A DNA stretch of 64,000 nucleotides from Hyphomicrobiales bacterium (GCA_900472575.1 UCIV01000014.1:62001-126000); one strand, 5' to 3'; positions 9,698 to 18,599 are shown, numbered from the stretch's first letter. Program-made: numbers and translations. The notes: generated from the sequence alone by a model not told the origin.

Positions 9698-10390
9698 TTA
9701 AAGCATCTGGCGAACGACGCCCGCCACCAAACGGCGCGACAGAAGCACCGGCGCATCGATGGATTTACGCACTTCCTCATGCATCTCGGCCGAATAGCCC
9801 ATGCAATGCATGACGATGAGATCGCAGCCTGCGAGCAGCTTCGCCCGCTCTCCCATCTCGTCACCGGCATAAGGCGACGCGGAAACGAGGCTCGGATTGC
9901 CAGGCAGCACATGGCGCTCTTCGAAATCCTGGATCTGCCGTTCAAGCGGCACGATGACACCGAGCTTGCGGGCGGATGCGGCAAGCGCCTCGACAGTGGA
10001 ATCGACGATCCGCTGCGCTTCGACCACGAGCGTATTCTTCAAAGGCTCGATCTTCGTGCCGGTGCAGAGAAGAACGATCAGATCGAAACCTTCGCCATCG
10101 ATCTTCCGTAGAAGCACATTCAGCTTCTCTTCCGTCAGAGCCTTGGAAGAGACTATCTCCTCGCCGCTCGCAAGACGGGTCGCAAACGAATGTTCGCCAT
10201 CCCTGGCGCGCATCGCATCCAGTTCCGCCGGGCTCATGCCATCCAGCACACCGAACTCTTCATGTACGATACGGCCTTCCGGAAGACCGACGGTAATCTC
10301 GACCATCATTTCAGGTACCAGGTCGACGCGAGGCGTCTGACCGATAGTCACGAAGGCAATCTTGGATGTGGAAGGCATGCTCTCGTTCAT
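9698..10390 (-). CDS. AroM family protein (Asp/Glu racemase-like superfamily)
   Basis: A 230-residue AroM family protein of unknown biochemical role. The family opening IAFVTIGQTPRVDLVPEM (11-28) is followed by FGVLDGMSPAEL, LLCTGT with Cys109 and VMHCMGYS with Cys196. The spacing of the two cysteines in otherwise beta-strand-ending loops resembles the catalytic Cys pair of Asp/Glu racemases and maleate isomerases, so a racemase or isomerase role is possible but inferred. It is the first gene of the minus-strand transport operon. An AGGGA touches the ATG at 10390, so ATG 10378 (Met5) is an alternative start. A regulatory site lies 53 bases upstream. A paralogous domain occurs in the regulator encoded next to it. 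Confidence 0.85.
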   Translation of the reverse strand: MNESMPSTSKIAFVTIGQTPRVDLVPEMMVEITVGLPEGRIVHEEFGVLDGMSPAELDAMRARDGEHSFATRLASGEEIVSSKALTEEKLNVLLRKIDGEGFDLIVLLCTGTKIEPLKNTLVVEAQRIVDSTVEALAASARKLGVIVPLERQIQDFEERHVLPGNPSLVSASPYAGDEMGERAKLLAGCDLIVMHCMGYSAEMHEEVRKSIDAPVLLSRRLVAGVVRQML

Positions 10391-10415
10391 TCCCTGCTTT
10401 ATCTTGTTGGCAGGG

Positions 10416-10462
10416 AGCCTAGCGCTCGAATGCGCGACTTCACTATAGGGTAATGCCCCTAG
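10416..10462 (-). promoter_or_regulatory. Promoter of the aroM-transport operon with 20-bp regulator site
   Basis: On the minus strand, CTAGGGGCATTACCCTATAG (10462 to 10443) is followed after exactly 19 bases by GCTAGGCTCC (from 10423), whose TAGGCT (10421-10416) is a candidate -10. Nearly the same 20-mer lies before the DUF917 gene with the same 19-base spacing. No good -35 hexamer is present, and the site would centre near -43, the classical position for a LuxR-type activator. The regulator gene next door is the obvious binder; this is inferred, not shown. Confidence 0.65.
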
Positions 10463-10553
10463 TGGGTAACAATTCGGAAAGATCTTTTACGATCATTTTT
10501 TAGGCAAATCGCCATTTTCACGCAATTTTCTTACGCATTTGAGATTATTTTTG

Positions 10554-11510
10554 TTATGGATGGCCCGCAGCGACGACCATGCGGATAAGCGCATTAGAGG
10601 ACGTCACTTCCATTTTCGCCATCACGTTGGAGCGGTGAATCTCGACCGTTTTCGGGCTGATGCCGAGCTGGCGCGCAATCGCCTTGTTCGACAGACCTTC
10701 CGCCACCAGCGAAAGCACCTGCCGCTCGCGCGGCGTCAGACGCTGCAGCTTTTCCGAAAACTCCGCCGGAACGCCCGGCAAAGCCACCGGATGCGTGCCG
10801 TGCAAAAGAAGGCGTATGGCACTGACGACGATGCGGCGGGCCAGCACCACCGGCTTGCCGCTCGCCTTGGCGACGGTCTGCCTGTCGGCCTCGGTAAAAC
10901 TCACCGAATTCAGCACGATGATCTCCGCATCGGCGAGATCGAGCAGCGCGCCCGCCAGCAACCGCTTGTCGCCGTCCGCGGCATAGCTTGCAGTGATCTT
11001 GTAGGGCGAAAGTGCAGGAATATCGAGCTCGTCGATCTGCTGTTCCAGCGGCTGGATCAGGCCGACGGCAGACCCGTGCGCAGCAAGCGAAATCACCGTC
11101 GATTCCATGGCGCGCTGGGCATTTACGGTCGGACATGTACTCTCGAAATCCCGGAACAATCCGGTCGACAGGATCACCACCAGATCGAATTCGTTCGGCT
11201 GAAAGGCGGCTGCGATCTTTGCCATCCGCTCGGCAATCCGCGGCTTGGACACGACGATACTGCTGCCATCGGCCAACCGGGTGACGATACTGGTCTCACC
11301 CGGCCGCACCTTGAGGTCGTTGATCTCGGCAGGCGACAGGCCGTCCAGAGCGCCGATTTCCAGCGCTTCTATCGGCAGATCGAGGTTCTCCAGCATGTCG
11401 TCGATAATGTCCGAACGCGGCGACTGGCCAACGCTTAGGAACATCACGCGATGGGGTGGTTCCGCTGCTTCCGCGATGGTCGAAGACGGAGTTTGAGGAT
11501 GCTTCGTCAC
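10554..11510 (-). CDS. Transcriptional regulator: AroM-like sensor domain fused to a LuxR-type helix-turn-helix
   Basis: A 318-residue two-domain protein. Residues 21-235 are clearly related to the adjacent AroM enzyme (VGQSPRSD, IGALDGLSPAEI, TRLADG-SIVVSK). Residues 257-312 are a LuxR/GerE helix-turn-helix (LTPRERQVLSLVAEGLSNKA, then IARQLGISPKTVEIHRSNVM). The positions aligned to AroM Cys109 and Cys196 are Ser115 (ILSTGL) and Ser202 (LNSVSF), so the domain has probably lost catalysis and become a ligand sensor. The predicted start is GTG at 11510 with no clear Shine-Dalgarno; ATG at 11444 would still keep the AroM domain. It lies between two operons that share a 20-bp site, and is their likely regulator. 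Confidence 0.88.
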   Translation of the reverse strand: MTKHPQTPSSTIAEAAEPPHRVMFLSVGQSPRSDIIDDMLENLDLPIEALEIGALDGLSPAEINDLKVRPGETSIVTRLADGSSIVVSKPRIAERMAKIAAAFQPNEFDLVVILSTGLFRDFESTCPTVNAQRAMESTVISLAAHGSAVGLIQPLEQQIDELDIPALSPYKITASYAADGDKRLLAGALLDLADAEIIVLNSVSFTEADRQTVAKASGKPVVLARRIVVSAIRLLLHGTHPVALPGVPAEFSEKLQRLTPRERQVLSLVAEGLSNKAIARQLGISPKTVEIHRSNVMAKMEVTSSNALIRMVVAAGHP

Positions 11511-11584
11511 GGGCAGGGAATCGGTCCTTCTGATCGTATCGCTATAGCCGTTCTAGACATGCACAAATTAAAGGCAAGCCCATT

Positions 11585-11631
11585 CTAGGGGCAGTCCCCT
11601 ATAGGCATTCTTCGTCGCACATGGCTAGGTT
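11585..11631 (+). promoter_or_regulatory. Promoter of the DUF917-hyuA operon with 20-bp regulator site
   Basis: CTAGGGGCAGTCCCCTATAG at 11585-11604 is followed after 19 bases by GCTAGGTTCT (from 11624), with TAGGTT at 11626-11631 as candidate -10. The 20-mer differs from the copy before aroM in only its three central bases, and the downstream element matches in 8 of 10. The DUF917 start lies 52 bases after the site, against 53 for aroM. Together this supports a common activator. Confidence 0.65.
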
Positions 11632-11655
11632 CTAGCACATTATTCGGAGGCAAAC

Positions 11656-12735
11656 ATGATCCGTGATTTCGAAGCAAGTGAGATCGACCCGCTTGCCGTT
11701 GGTGCCTGGATTCTCGGGACCGGCGGTGGTGGCAGTCCTTATCTGGCGCAGCTCAACCTGAAAAAGCTCTACAAGGACGGAAAGCGCGTCAAGCTTATCG
11801 ATCCGAACGCTCTGGACGATGGCGATGCCGTCGCAGTCGTGTCGAAGATGGGCGCCCCTTTGGTGGGCCAGGAACGTCTGGTCGACCCGGCTCATCTTGC
11901 CCGCGCCATGCAGCTGATGGAAGAATATACCGGCCGCAAGTTCCGCGCCGTGATGAGCGTTGAGATCGGCGGCGGTAATGCGCTATCGCCCTTCCTCGCA
12001 GCCGCCATGCTGGATATCCCGGTCGTTGACGCCGATGCGATGGGCCGTGCCTATCCGGAAGCGCAGATGACCAGCTTCGCTATCGGCGACCTGCCGATGT
12101 ACCCGCTGACGCTGGTCGATTGCCGCGACAACGAGGCGATCGTTGCCAAGGCCGCGTCGTGGAAATGGATGGAGCGCATCTCGCGCAAGATCTGCACCGA
12201 GGTCGGCTCGACCTCTGCCACCTGCAAGGCCCCGCGCACCGGCAAGGAAGTCAAGGAATGGGGCGTGCTCCACACGGTCACCAAGGCCGTCAGCCTCGGC
12301 CGTGCGGTTCTTGAAGCCCGCGCCGCCCATACAGATCCGATCGCAGCAGTTCTCGCTCACGAAGGCGGCAAGGTTCTGTTCAAGGGCAAGGTTGCAGACG
12401 TGGATCGCACCACGACCGGCGGCTTCCTGCGCGGTGCAGCCATGATCGACGGCCTTGACGACGATCGCGGCGCACGTGTCGAACTCGCCTTCCAGAACGA
12501 ATGGGCAGTCGCCTTCCGCGACGGCCAGCCGATCGCCATGACGCCGGATCTGATCTGCCTGCTCGACACCGTTTCGGGCGAAGCGATCGGCACGGAAACC
12601 GTGCGTTACGGCCAGCGCGTCACGGTTGTCGCCCTGCCGGCGCCGGATGTTCTGACCAGCCCCAAGGGCCTGGAACATGTAGGCCCCCGCGCCTTCGGGT
12701 ATGATCTTGATTTCAAATCGGTGTTTGCAGCATGA
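11656..12735 (+). CDS. DUF917 family protein
   Basis: A 359-residue DUF917 protein. The N-terminus has a glycine-rich GTGGGGSPYLAQ loop near residue 21 and further conserved stretches (SVEIGGGNALSP near 102, DADAMGRAYPEAQMTSF near 120). Family members are commonly encoded beside hydantoinase/oxoprolinase (HyuA) subunits, as here, where its stop overlaps the hyuA start by 4 bases (ATGA); the biochemical role is not established. CGGAGG lies 5 bases before the ATG. Expression is probably driven from the promoter at 11585-11631. It likely acts with HyuA as a complex or in sequence on a cyclic amide; that is inference from context. Confidence 0.88.
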   Translation: MIRDFEASEIDPLAVGAWILGTGGGGSPYLAQLNLKKLYKDGKRVKLIDPNALDDGDAVAVVSKMGAPLVGQERLVDPAHLARAMQLMEEYTGRKFRAVMSVEIGGGNALSPFLAAAMLDIPVVDADAMGRAYPEAQMTSFAIGDLPMYPLTLVDCRDNEAIVAKAASWKWMERISRKICTEVGSTSATCKAPRTGKEVKEWGVLHTVTKAVSLGRAVLEARAAHTDPIAAVLAHEGGKVLFKGKVADVDRTTTGGFLRGAAMIDGLDDDRGARVELAFQNEWAVAFRDGQPIAMTPDLICLLDTVSGEAIGTETVRYGQRVTVVALPAPDVLTSPKGLEHVGPRAFGYDLDFKSVFAA

Positions 12736-14294
12736 AGCGGATCGGAATTGACGTCGGCGGCACAAATACGGATGCCGTGCTCATCGATGGCGAGAAAGTC
12801 GTCTCTGCCATCAAGTTTCCCACAACCGCGGATGTGATGCAGGGCGTCGTCAACGCTATTGGCCACGTCGTATCCTCGCAGGCGCCGGGCGCCTCGCCGA
12901 TCGACGCCGTGATGATCGGCACGACGCATTTCACCAATGCCGTCGTCGAGCGTGCCCGCCTTGAGCGCATCGCCGCGATCCGCATCGCCATGCCGGCCGG
13001 CGCTTCGCTGCCGCCGATGATCGACTGGCCGGATGACCTGCGCGAAAGCGTCGATCCTCTGTCCTTCATGGTCCATGGCGGCCACGAATATGACGGCCGT
13101 CCGCTGGTACCGCTTGCCCGCGACGAAATCCGCGACGCGGCAATGAAGATCCGCGACGCCGGCATCACCTCCGTCGGCATCACCGCGCTCTTTTCGCCGC
13201 TGACTGCCGAATGCGAGCTGGAAGCAGCCGAGATCGTTCGTTCGGTCATCCCGGATGCGCGCATCACGCTCTCCCATACTCTGGGCCGTATCGGTCTTCT
13301 GGAACGCGAAAACGTCACGCTGCTGAACGCCGCCCTTCAGGGTCTCGGCCGCAAGACGATCGATGCCTTCAAGGACGCGCTCGTCAAGGCTGGCGTCAAC
13401 GCGCCCTTCTACCTCACCCAGAATGACGGCACCGTGGTTCTGGCGGATGTTGCAGCGGCAAACCCGGTCTACAGCTTTGCCTCCGGCCCGACCAACTCCA
13501 TGCGCGGCGCGGCCTTCCTCACCGGCCTGAAGGAAGCCATGGTCATCGATGTCGGCGGCACCACGTCGGATGTCGGCTGCCTCGTCGGCGGTTTCCCGCG
13601 CGAAGCCAACAACGTCGTCGAAGTCGGCGGTGTGCGCACCCTGTTCCGCATGCCCGACCTTCTGCCGATGGCACTCGGCGGCGGCACGATCATCGATCCG
13701 GAAACCCGCAAAATCGGCCCGCGCTCGGTCGGTTACCGCATCACCGAAAAGGCGCTCGTCTTCGGCGGCGATACGCTGACCACCACTGACGTTGCCGTCG
13801 CTGCCGGCCTCGTCGAAATCGGCGACCGTGACCGCGTAAAACATCTCGACAAAGCGATGGTTGCCGATCTCCTGAAGCGCATCGAAGCCATGGTCGAAGA
13901 CGGCGTGGACCGGATGAAGACCTCGGCCGAAGGTGTGAGCCTGATCGCCGTCGGCGGCGGTGCCTTCCTCATCCCGGAAAAGCTGAAGGGCGCCAGCGAA
14001 GTGCTCCGCGTCGAACATGCCGGCGTTGCCAACGCACTCGGTGCGGCGATGGCGCAGGTTTCCGGCGAAGTCGACCAGGTATTCTCCGACATGTCGCGCG
14101 ACAAGGCAATTGCCGAAGCCGACCGTATCGCCCGCGAACGCGCGATTGAGGCCGGTGCCGATCCGAAGTCGATCACCACGCTGGATACGGAAGACATTCC
14201 GATCGCCTATCTGCCGGGTGATGCCCGCCGCGTGCGCGTGCGCGTCGTAGGCGACATCGCCTTCATGAAAGACCAGCAGAAACAGGCTTCGTAA
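12732..14294 (+). CDS. Hydantoinase/oxoprolinase family protein (HyuA-like, short form)
   Basis: A 520-residue protein with an acetate/sugar-kinase-like ATP-binding fold split into the HydA N-terminal region ([17 protein letters not shown], 4-20) and the hydantoinase A core ([14 protein letters not shown] near 271). ATP-dependent members open cyclic amides such as 5-oxoproline or N-methylhydantoin. The partner HyuB subunit is absent here; DUF917 occupies the neighbouring place. It is shorter than the roughly 700-residue classical HyuA and lacks the usual C-terminal extension, as is typical for DUF917-linked copies. It is translationally coupled to DUF917 and followed by a strong terminator. 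Confidence 0.88.
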   Translation: MKRIGIDVGGTNTDAVLIDGEKVVSAIKFPTTADVMQGVVNAIGHVVSSQAPGASPIDAVMIGTTHFTNAVVERARLERIAAIRIAMPAGASLPPMIDWPDDLRESVDPLSFMVHGGHEYDGRPLVPLARDEIRDAAMKIRDAGITSVGITALFSPLTAECELEAAEIVRSVIPDARITLSHTLGRIGLLERENVTLLNAALQGLGRKTIDAFKDALVKAGVNAPFYLTQNDGTVVLADVAAANPVYSFASGPTNSMRGAAFLTGLKEAMVIDVGGTTSDVGCLVGGFPREANNVVEVGGVRTLFRMPDLLPMALGGGTIIDPETRKIGPRSVGYRITEKALVFGGDTLTTTDVAVAAGLVEIGDRDRVKHLDKAMVADLLKRIEAMVEDGVDRMKTSAEGVSLIAVGGGAFLIPEKLKGASEVLRVEHAGVANALGAAMAQVSGEVDQVFSDMSRDKAIAEADRIARERAIEAGADPKSITTLDTEDIPIAYLPGDARRVRVRVVGDIAFMKDQQKQAS

Positions 14295-14330
14295 ACGCAG
14301 GATACCGCGCTACGGTAACACAAAATCATT

Positions 14331-14362
14331 GTCCCCGGTCCGAAAGCGGATCGGGGACTTTT
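14331..14362 (+). terminator. Rho-independent terminator after the hyuA-like gene
   Basis: GTCCCCGGTCCG (14331-14342), loop AAAG and CGGATCGGGGAC (14347-14358) form a 12-bp stem with one G-U pair, followed directly by TTTT. It separates the DUF917-hyuA operon from the alcohol dehydrogenase gene, whose own promoter I cannot place with confidence. Confidence 0.85.
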
Positions 14363-14388
14363 CCATATTGAACAGGCGAGGATGCGTC

Positions 14389-15429
14389 ATGAAGGCCATG
14401 TATTACGAAGCGTTCGAACAGATGCCCGAGATCAGGACACTTCCCGATCCCGAGCCGACATTCGGCGGTGTCGTGATCAAGGTCGGCGCGACCGGCCTTT
14501 GCCGCAGCGACTGGCACGGCTGGAAAGGTCACGACCCGGATATCAGGCTGCCCCATGTTCCCGGCCACGAACTGGCCGGGAAGGTAGTGGCGACCGGCAA
14601 GGGCGTGATGCGCTTCAAGGTCGGCGATCGCGTAACCGTGCCCTTCGTCTCCGGCTGTGGCCATTGCTCTGAGTGCCATTCCGGCAACCAGCAGGTCTGC
14701 CCCGACCAGTTCCAGCCCGGCTTCACCCATTGGGGTTCCTTCGCCGAATATGTCGCGATCGATTATGCCGACACCAACCTCGTGCATCTGCCGGAGGAAA
14801 TCGATGACGCGACGGCCGCAAGCCTCGGCTGCCGTTTCGCCACCTCCTTCCGCGCCGTTGCCGATCAGGCGCGCACCGGCCCCGGCGACTGGGTGGCCGT
14901 TCACGGCTGCGGCGGCGTTGGCCTTTCGGCAATCATGATCGCGACGGCCCTCGGTGCAAACGTCATCGGCATCGACCTGACCGAAGACAAGCTGGCGATG
15001 GCGCGCCAATGCGGCGCCGTCGCCACCATCAATGGCAGTTCGGTGCCGGACGTTGTCGAGGCCGTGCGGGAAATCACCAAGGGTGGCGCGCATGTCTCGA
15101 TCGATGCGCTCGGCCACCCGACAACCTGCTTCAACTCGATCAAGAACCTGCGCCGCCGTGGCCGCCACGTTCAGGTCGGCCTGATGCTCGGCGCGCATTC
15201 GACCCCGCAGATCCCGATGGCGCAGGTCATCGGCCACGAGCTGGAAATTTACGGCAGCCACGGCATGCAGGCCTGGCGCTACGACGCAATGCTCTCGATG
15301 CTGACTGCGGGCAGAATGAAACCGCAGCAGCTGATCTCGAAGCGTATAAGCCTCACCGAAGGCGTGTCCGAGCTGGTCAATCTCGACAAGGCCGAGACGC
15401 CCGGCATCGCCGTCATCACCAGCTTCTGA
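14389..15429 (+). CDS. Zinc-dependent alcohol dehydrogenase (MDR family)
   Basis: A 346-residue medium-chain dehydrogenase. The catalytic zinc site is seen in [12 protein letters not shown] (Cys near residue 37) and PGHE near 59; the structural zinc ligands are in the [15 protein letters not shown] stretch near residues 90-104; the NAD(P) Rossmann motif is GCGGVGLSA near 173. It oxidises or reduces an alcohol/aldehyde that cannot be named. The start at 14389 follows GCGAGGA; an open frame 20 codons longer overlaps the terminator hairpin and is not used. Because the terminator lies between it and hyuA, it may be only partly co-regulated with that operon. Confidence 0.9.
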   Translation: MKAMYYEAFEQMPEIRTLPDPEPTFGGVVIKVGATGLCRSDWHGWKGHDPDIRLPHVPGHELAGKVVATGKGVMRFKVGDRVTVPFVSGCGHCSECHSGNQQVCPDQFQPGFTHWGSFAEYVAIDYADTNLVHLPEEIDDATAASLGCRFATSFRAVADQARTGPGDWVAVHGCGGVGLSAIMIATALGANVIGIDLTEDKLAMARQCGAVATINGSSVPDVVEAVREITKGGAHVSIDALGHPTTCFNSIKNLRRRGRHVQVGLMLGAHSTPQIPMAQVIGHELEIYGSHGMQAWRYDAMLSMLTAGRMKPQQLISKRISLTEGVSELVNLDKAETPGIAVITSF

Positions 15430-15436
15430 AGCTCGA

Positions 15437-15480
15437 GCAATTCCAGCAGAAGTGGCAATCGGTTTTGCATCCGGAATTGC
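15437..15480. repeat. Short rhizobial-type intergenic palindromic element
   Basis: GCAATTCC (15437-15444) and GGAATTGC (15473-15480) form perfect 8-bp outer arms around a 28-base centre. The wording resembles a short dispersed element I associate with Rhizobium/Agrobacterium intergenic regions; only one copy is in this window, so the repeat nature is from general knowledge. Confidence 0.4.
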
Positions 15481-15482
15481 GT

Positions 15483-15529
15483 AAAACAAAAAAATGCAAT
15501 TGGCAGGGAGGCCGAGACATCAGCCTCCC
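15483..15529 (-). terminator. Terminator of the LysR gene (minus strand)
   Basis: On the minus strand GGGAGGC (15529-15523) pairs with GCCTCCC (15512-15506) around a 10-base loop, followed about 11 bases later by a T-rich run (complement of 15483-15494). The hairpin includes the last codons of the LysR gene. Confidence 0.5.
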
Positions 15530-16428
15530 ACAAACGCATCCTGATTGTCCTGCACCAGCGCCGTCAGATAATCAGCAACCGCCCGCACCCGCGGAACCCG
15601 GCTCATGTCACGATGGCGCACGATGTAGTAATGCCGCGTCAGTTGCACCTCGCGCGGCAAAACGATCTCCAGTTCGGGCTGCCGGCTGGCGATGAAATGC
15701 GGCAGGATGCAGAGCCCCAGCCCATTCAACGTTGCGGTCAATTGCGCGAAAATGCTGGAGCTCTGGAATTTCGGCTTGATGCCGGGATGCACGTCGCCGA
15801 GATAATCCAGCCCCGGCGCGAAGATCATGTCTTCGATATAACCGATGAACGGATGGTCGAGCAGATCCTCCCGCCGCTTTAGCGGGGCTGCACCTGCCAG
15901 ATAGCGCTTGGATCCATAGATGTTGAGCTTGTAGTCGGTGATCTTCTCGATCAGGTAAGGCCCGGCCTTCGGCGGATCGAGCGCCACCGCGATATCCGCC
16001 TCCTTGCGTGACAGCGACATGATCTGCTGGATCGTCACCAGTTCCAGCGAAAGGCTCGGATGCCGCGTGGTAAAATCTCCGAGATGATGGGCGAGAAAGA
16101 AGTTCGAAAAACCTTCCGGCGCACTTAACCGCACGACACCCTGATGGGCCGCATTGCCTGACGTGATCTCCGCCTGCAACCGGTCGGCCTCCCCCTCCAT
16201 CCGCTCCGCCGTCTCGACGAACCGTTGCCCAACCGCTGTCAGCACGTAACCACGCGGATTGCGCTCGAAAAGCTTGACCTTGAGGGCAAATTCCAGCCGG
16301 TCGATCCGGCGCGAGACGGTGGCATGGCTGGTGCGCAGGTGGCGCGCCGCCGTTGACAATTGTCCCGTGCGGGCAACCGCCAGAAAATACTGCAGGTCAT
16401 CCCAGGTGAAAATGGGATTGCCGCTCAT
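15520..16428 (-). CDS. LysR family transcriptional regulator
   Basis: A 302-residue LysR regulator. Residues 8-66 form the winged helix-turn-helix (YFLAVARTGQLSTAARHLRT, then SHATVSRRIDRLE), followed by the periplasmic-binding-like effector domain (from about residue 95). It is divergent from the Liv-type transport operon, with a 186-base intergenic region (16429-16614), the standard arrangement for a LysR protein that controls its neighbour. I could not pick a convincing T-N11-A operator there. The effector is unknown; a substrate or product of the Liv/GMC/MmsB pathway is the natural guess. Confidence 0.9.
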   Translation of the reverse strand: MSGNPIFTWDDLQYFLAVARTGQLSTAARHLRTSHATVSRRIDRLEFALKVKLFERNPRGYVLTAVGQRFVETAERMEGEADRLQAEITSGNAAHQGVVRLSAPEGFSNFFLAHHLGDFTTRHPSLSLELVTIQQIMSLSRKEADIAVALDPPKAGPYLIEKITDYKLNIYGSKRYLAGAAPLKRREDLLDHPFIGYIEDMIFAPGLDYLGDVHPGIKPKFQSSSIFAQLTATLNGLGLCILPHFIASRQPELEIVLPREVQLTRHYYIVRHRDMSRVPRVRAVADYLTALVQDNQDAFVGG

Positions 16429-16614
16429 AAACCCTCCCCGGTCCGAGCCGATCTGTTCAAAAATGCACAGATGCTGTTTGCAATTAATAGTGGCGAGCTT
16501 CTTGCGTCAACGGCTGTTTTCCTCAACCATGTGCTTATGGAAGTGCTGCTTTGAGGAGGGCGGCCTGCCAATTTTGAACAGATAGCGCTCTGCAATCTCT
16601 TGGGAGGAGACCTT

Positions 16615-17817
16615 ATGCGTAAGACGTTCCTGACGTCGCTAGCCGTGCTGCTGGCGAGCGGCACTGCATTTGCTCAATCCGCATCCGACGGCAAGGTTAA
16701 GATCGGCATCCTGAACGACCAATCGGGCGTCTATGCCGATTTCGGCGGAAAATCGTCGGTCGAGGCTGCCAAGATGGCGATCGAGGATTACGGCGGGAAG
16801 GTGCTGGGTGTCCCGGTCGAACTCGTAAACGCCGACCACCAGAACAAGCCGGACGTCGCCTCCAACATTGCTCGCCAGTGGTATGACACCGAGCAGGTCG
16901 ATGCGATCATGGACCTGACTACCTCGTCGGTCGGTCTTGCCGTTCAGGCGTTGTCCAAGGAAAAGAAAAAGATCACCATCAATACCGGTGCAGCCACCGT
17001 CGATCTCACAGGCAAGGCCTGCACCCCCTACGGTTTCCACTGGGCCTATGACACCCATGCGCTCGCGGTCGGCACAGGTGGTGCGATGGTCAAACAGGGC
17101 GGCGACAGCTGGTTCTTCCTGACCGCCGACTATGCCTTCGGCTATTCGCTGGAGCAGCAGACGAGCGATTACGTGAAGGCCAATGGCGGCAAGGTGCTCG
17201 GCTCGGTGCGCCATCCGCTCTCCAGCCAGGATTTCTCGTCCTTCCTGCTGCAGGCACAGTCTTCCGGTGCAAAGGTGGTTGGCCTTGCCAATGCCGGCCT
17301 CGACACCGCCAACTCAATCAAGCAGGCCGCCGAATTCGGCATCACACAGGGCGGCCAGAACCTCGCGGCACTGCTCTTCACCCTCGCAGAAGTGCATGGC
17401 CTCGGCCTTGAAGCCGCGCAGGGCCTGACGCTGACCGAGGGCTACTACTGGAACCTCGACGACAAGAGCCGCGAATTCGGCAAGAAATTCTTCGCCAAGA
17501 CACAGAGAATGCCGAACATGGTTCATGCCGGCACCTATTCGGCGGTGACCCATTATCTGAAAGCGGTTGAAAAAGCCGGTTCCGACGATGCGGATGCGGT
17601 GGCCAAGGCCATGCGCGACATGCCCGTCGACGACTTTTTCGGCCGCGGCGGCACAGTCGCAGCCAATGGCCGCATGATCCACGACATGTATCTTCTGCAG
17701 GTCAAGAAACCGGCCGACAGCAAGGAACCCTTCGACTATTACAACGTGCTCGCCACGATCCCCGGCAAGGATGCCTATCTCGATCCTGCCAAGGCCGGTT
17801 GCGAGCTGGTGAAATAA
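16615..17817 (+). CDS. Liv-type ABC transporter substrate-binding protein
   Basis: A 400-residue periplasmic binding protein of the branched-chain-amino-acid (Peripla_BP_6) family. The signal peptide is MRKTFLTSLAVLLASGTAFA, cleaved before QSASDG. The mature start KVKIGILNDQSGVYADFGGK is typical of the family. GGGAGGAG lies 7 bases before the ATG at 16615, which I prefer to an upstream in-frame ATG at 16600. Proteins of this branch bind amino acids, amides, urea or aromatic acids; the downstream GMC oxidoreductase and MmsB-like dehydrogenase argue for an alcohol- or hydroxyacid-related ligand. The stop overlaps the next start by one base (TAATG). Confidence 0.92.
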   Translation: MRKTFLTSLAVLLASGTAFAQSASDGKVKIGILNDQSGVYADFGGKSSVEAAKMAIEDYGGKVLGVPVELVNADHQNKPDVASNIARQWYDTEQVDAIMDLTTSSVGLAVQALSKEKKKITINTGAATVDLTGKACTPYGFHWAYDTHALAVGTGGAMVKQGGDSWFFLTADYAFGYSLEQQTSDYVKANGGKVLGSVRHPLSSQDFSSFLLQAQSSGAKVVGLANAGLDTANSIKQAAEFGITQGGQNLAALLFTLAEVHGLGLEAAQGLTLTEGYYWNLDDKSREFGKKFFAKTQRMPNMVHAGTYSAVTHYLKAVEKAGSDDADAVAKAMRDMPVDDFFGRGGTVAANGRMIHDMYLLQVKKPADSKEPFDYYNVLATIPGKDAYLDPAKAGCELVK

Positions 17818-18599
17818 TGGCAGTGCCTGTTCAGGAACTGCACGAGGAGCCGCGGGTGGTCTTGTCCGCCCGCGGTCTCTCCAAGAGTTTTGGCGCTTTT
17901 GCGGCGGTAAGGGATGTCGATCTCGATATCCACGACGCCCGCGTCCACGCGCTGATCGGCCCGAATGGTGCGGGCAAGACGACTGTGTTCAATCTACTCA
18001 CCAAATTCCTGCAGCCGACCGCAGGCTCGATCACGCTTCTGGGAACCGACATCACCAAAACCCCGCCGGACAAGGTGGCCCGCATGGGTCTGGTCCGCTC
18101 GTTCCAGATTTCCGCGGTTTTTCCGCATCTGACCGTCCTCGACAATATCCGCGTGGCGCTGCAGCGTCCGAACGGCCTTTCCACCCAGTTCTGGCTGCCG
18201 ACCTCCGCGCTCGACCGGCTGAACGACCGGGCAGACGAACTGATCGAAACCGTCGGGCTGAAACGCGAACGCAATGCGATCGCCGCCGATCTTTCCTACG
18301 GTCGCAAACGTGTGCTCGAAATCGCCACCACGCTGGCGCTCGACCCGAAAGTGCTGCTGCTCGACGAACCGATGGCCGGCATGGGCCAAGAGGATATCGG
18401 CACCGTCTCCAACATCATCCGCGAGGTGGCAAAGACCCGCGCCGTGCTGATGGTGGAACACAATCTCTCGGTCGTGGCCGACATCTGTCACCACGTCACG
18501 GTTCTGCAGCGCGGCGAAATCCTTGCGGAAGGCGACTATGCTGCGGTCTCGCAGGATGAACGCGTAAGGCTCGCCTATATGGGCACGGAGGACGCGTGA
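17817..18599 (+). CDS. livG: Liv-type ABC transporter ATPase, LivG-like
   Basis: A 260-residue ATPase: Walker A GPNGAGKTT near residue 48, signature LSYGRKRVLEIA near 160, Walker B VLLLDEPMAGM near 182, and the LivG-type C-terminus. The start codon overlaps the binding-protein stop. A longer frame starting at 17799 lies wholly inside the previous gene and has no ribosome site. It works with LivF as the ATPase pair on the cytoplasmic side. Gene name given by family position, not by proven substrate. Confidence 0.9.
   Translation: MAVPVQELHEEPRVVLSARGLSKSFGAFAAVRDVDLDIHDARVHALIGPNGAGKTTVFNLLTKFLQPTAGSITLLGTDITKTPPDKVARMGLVRSFQISAVFPHLTVLDNIRVALQRPNGLSTQFWLPTSALDRLNDRADELIETVGLKRERNAIAADLSYGRKRVLEIATTLALDPKVLLLDEPMAGMGQEDIGTVSNIIREVAKTRAVLMVEHNLSVVADICHHVTVLQRGEILAEGDYAAVSQDERVRLAYMGTEDA

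Noticed and set aside
12606-14018. 470-codon open frame on the minus strand
   Set aside because: Antisense to the HyuA-like gene, which has clear motifs; no ribosome site or domain.
16429-16614. LysR box (T-N11-A) in the LysR-liv intergenic region
   Set aside because: Several weak matches occur by chance; none is clearly symmetric or placed against a recognisable promoter.
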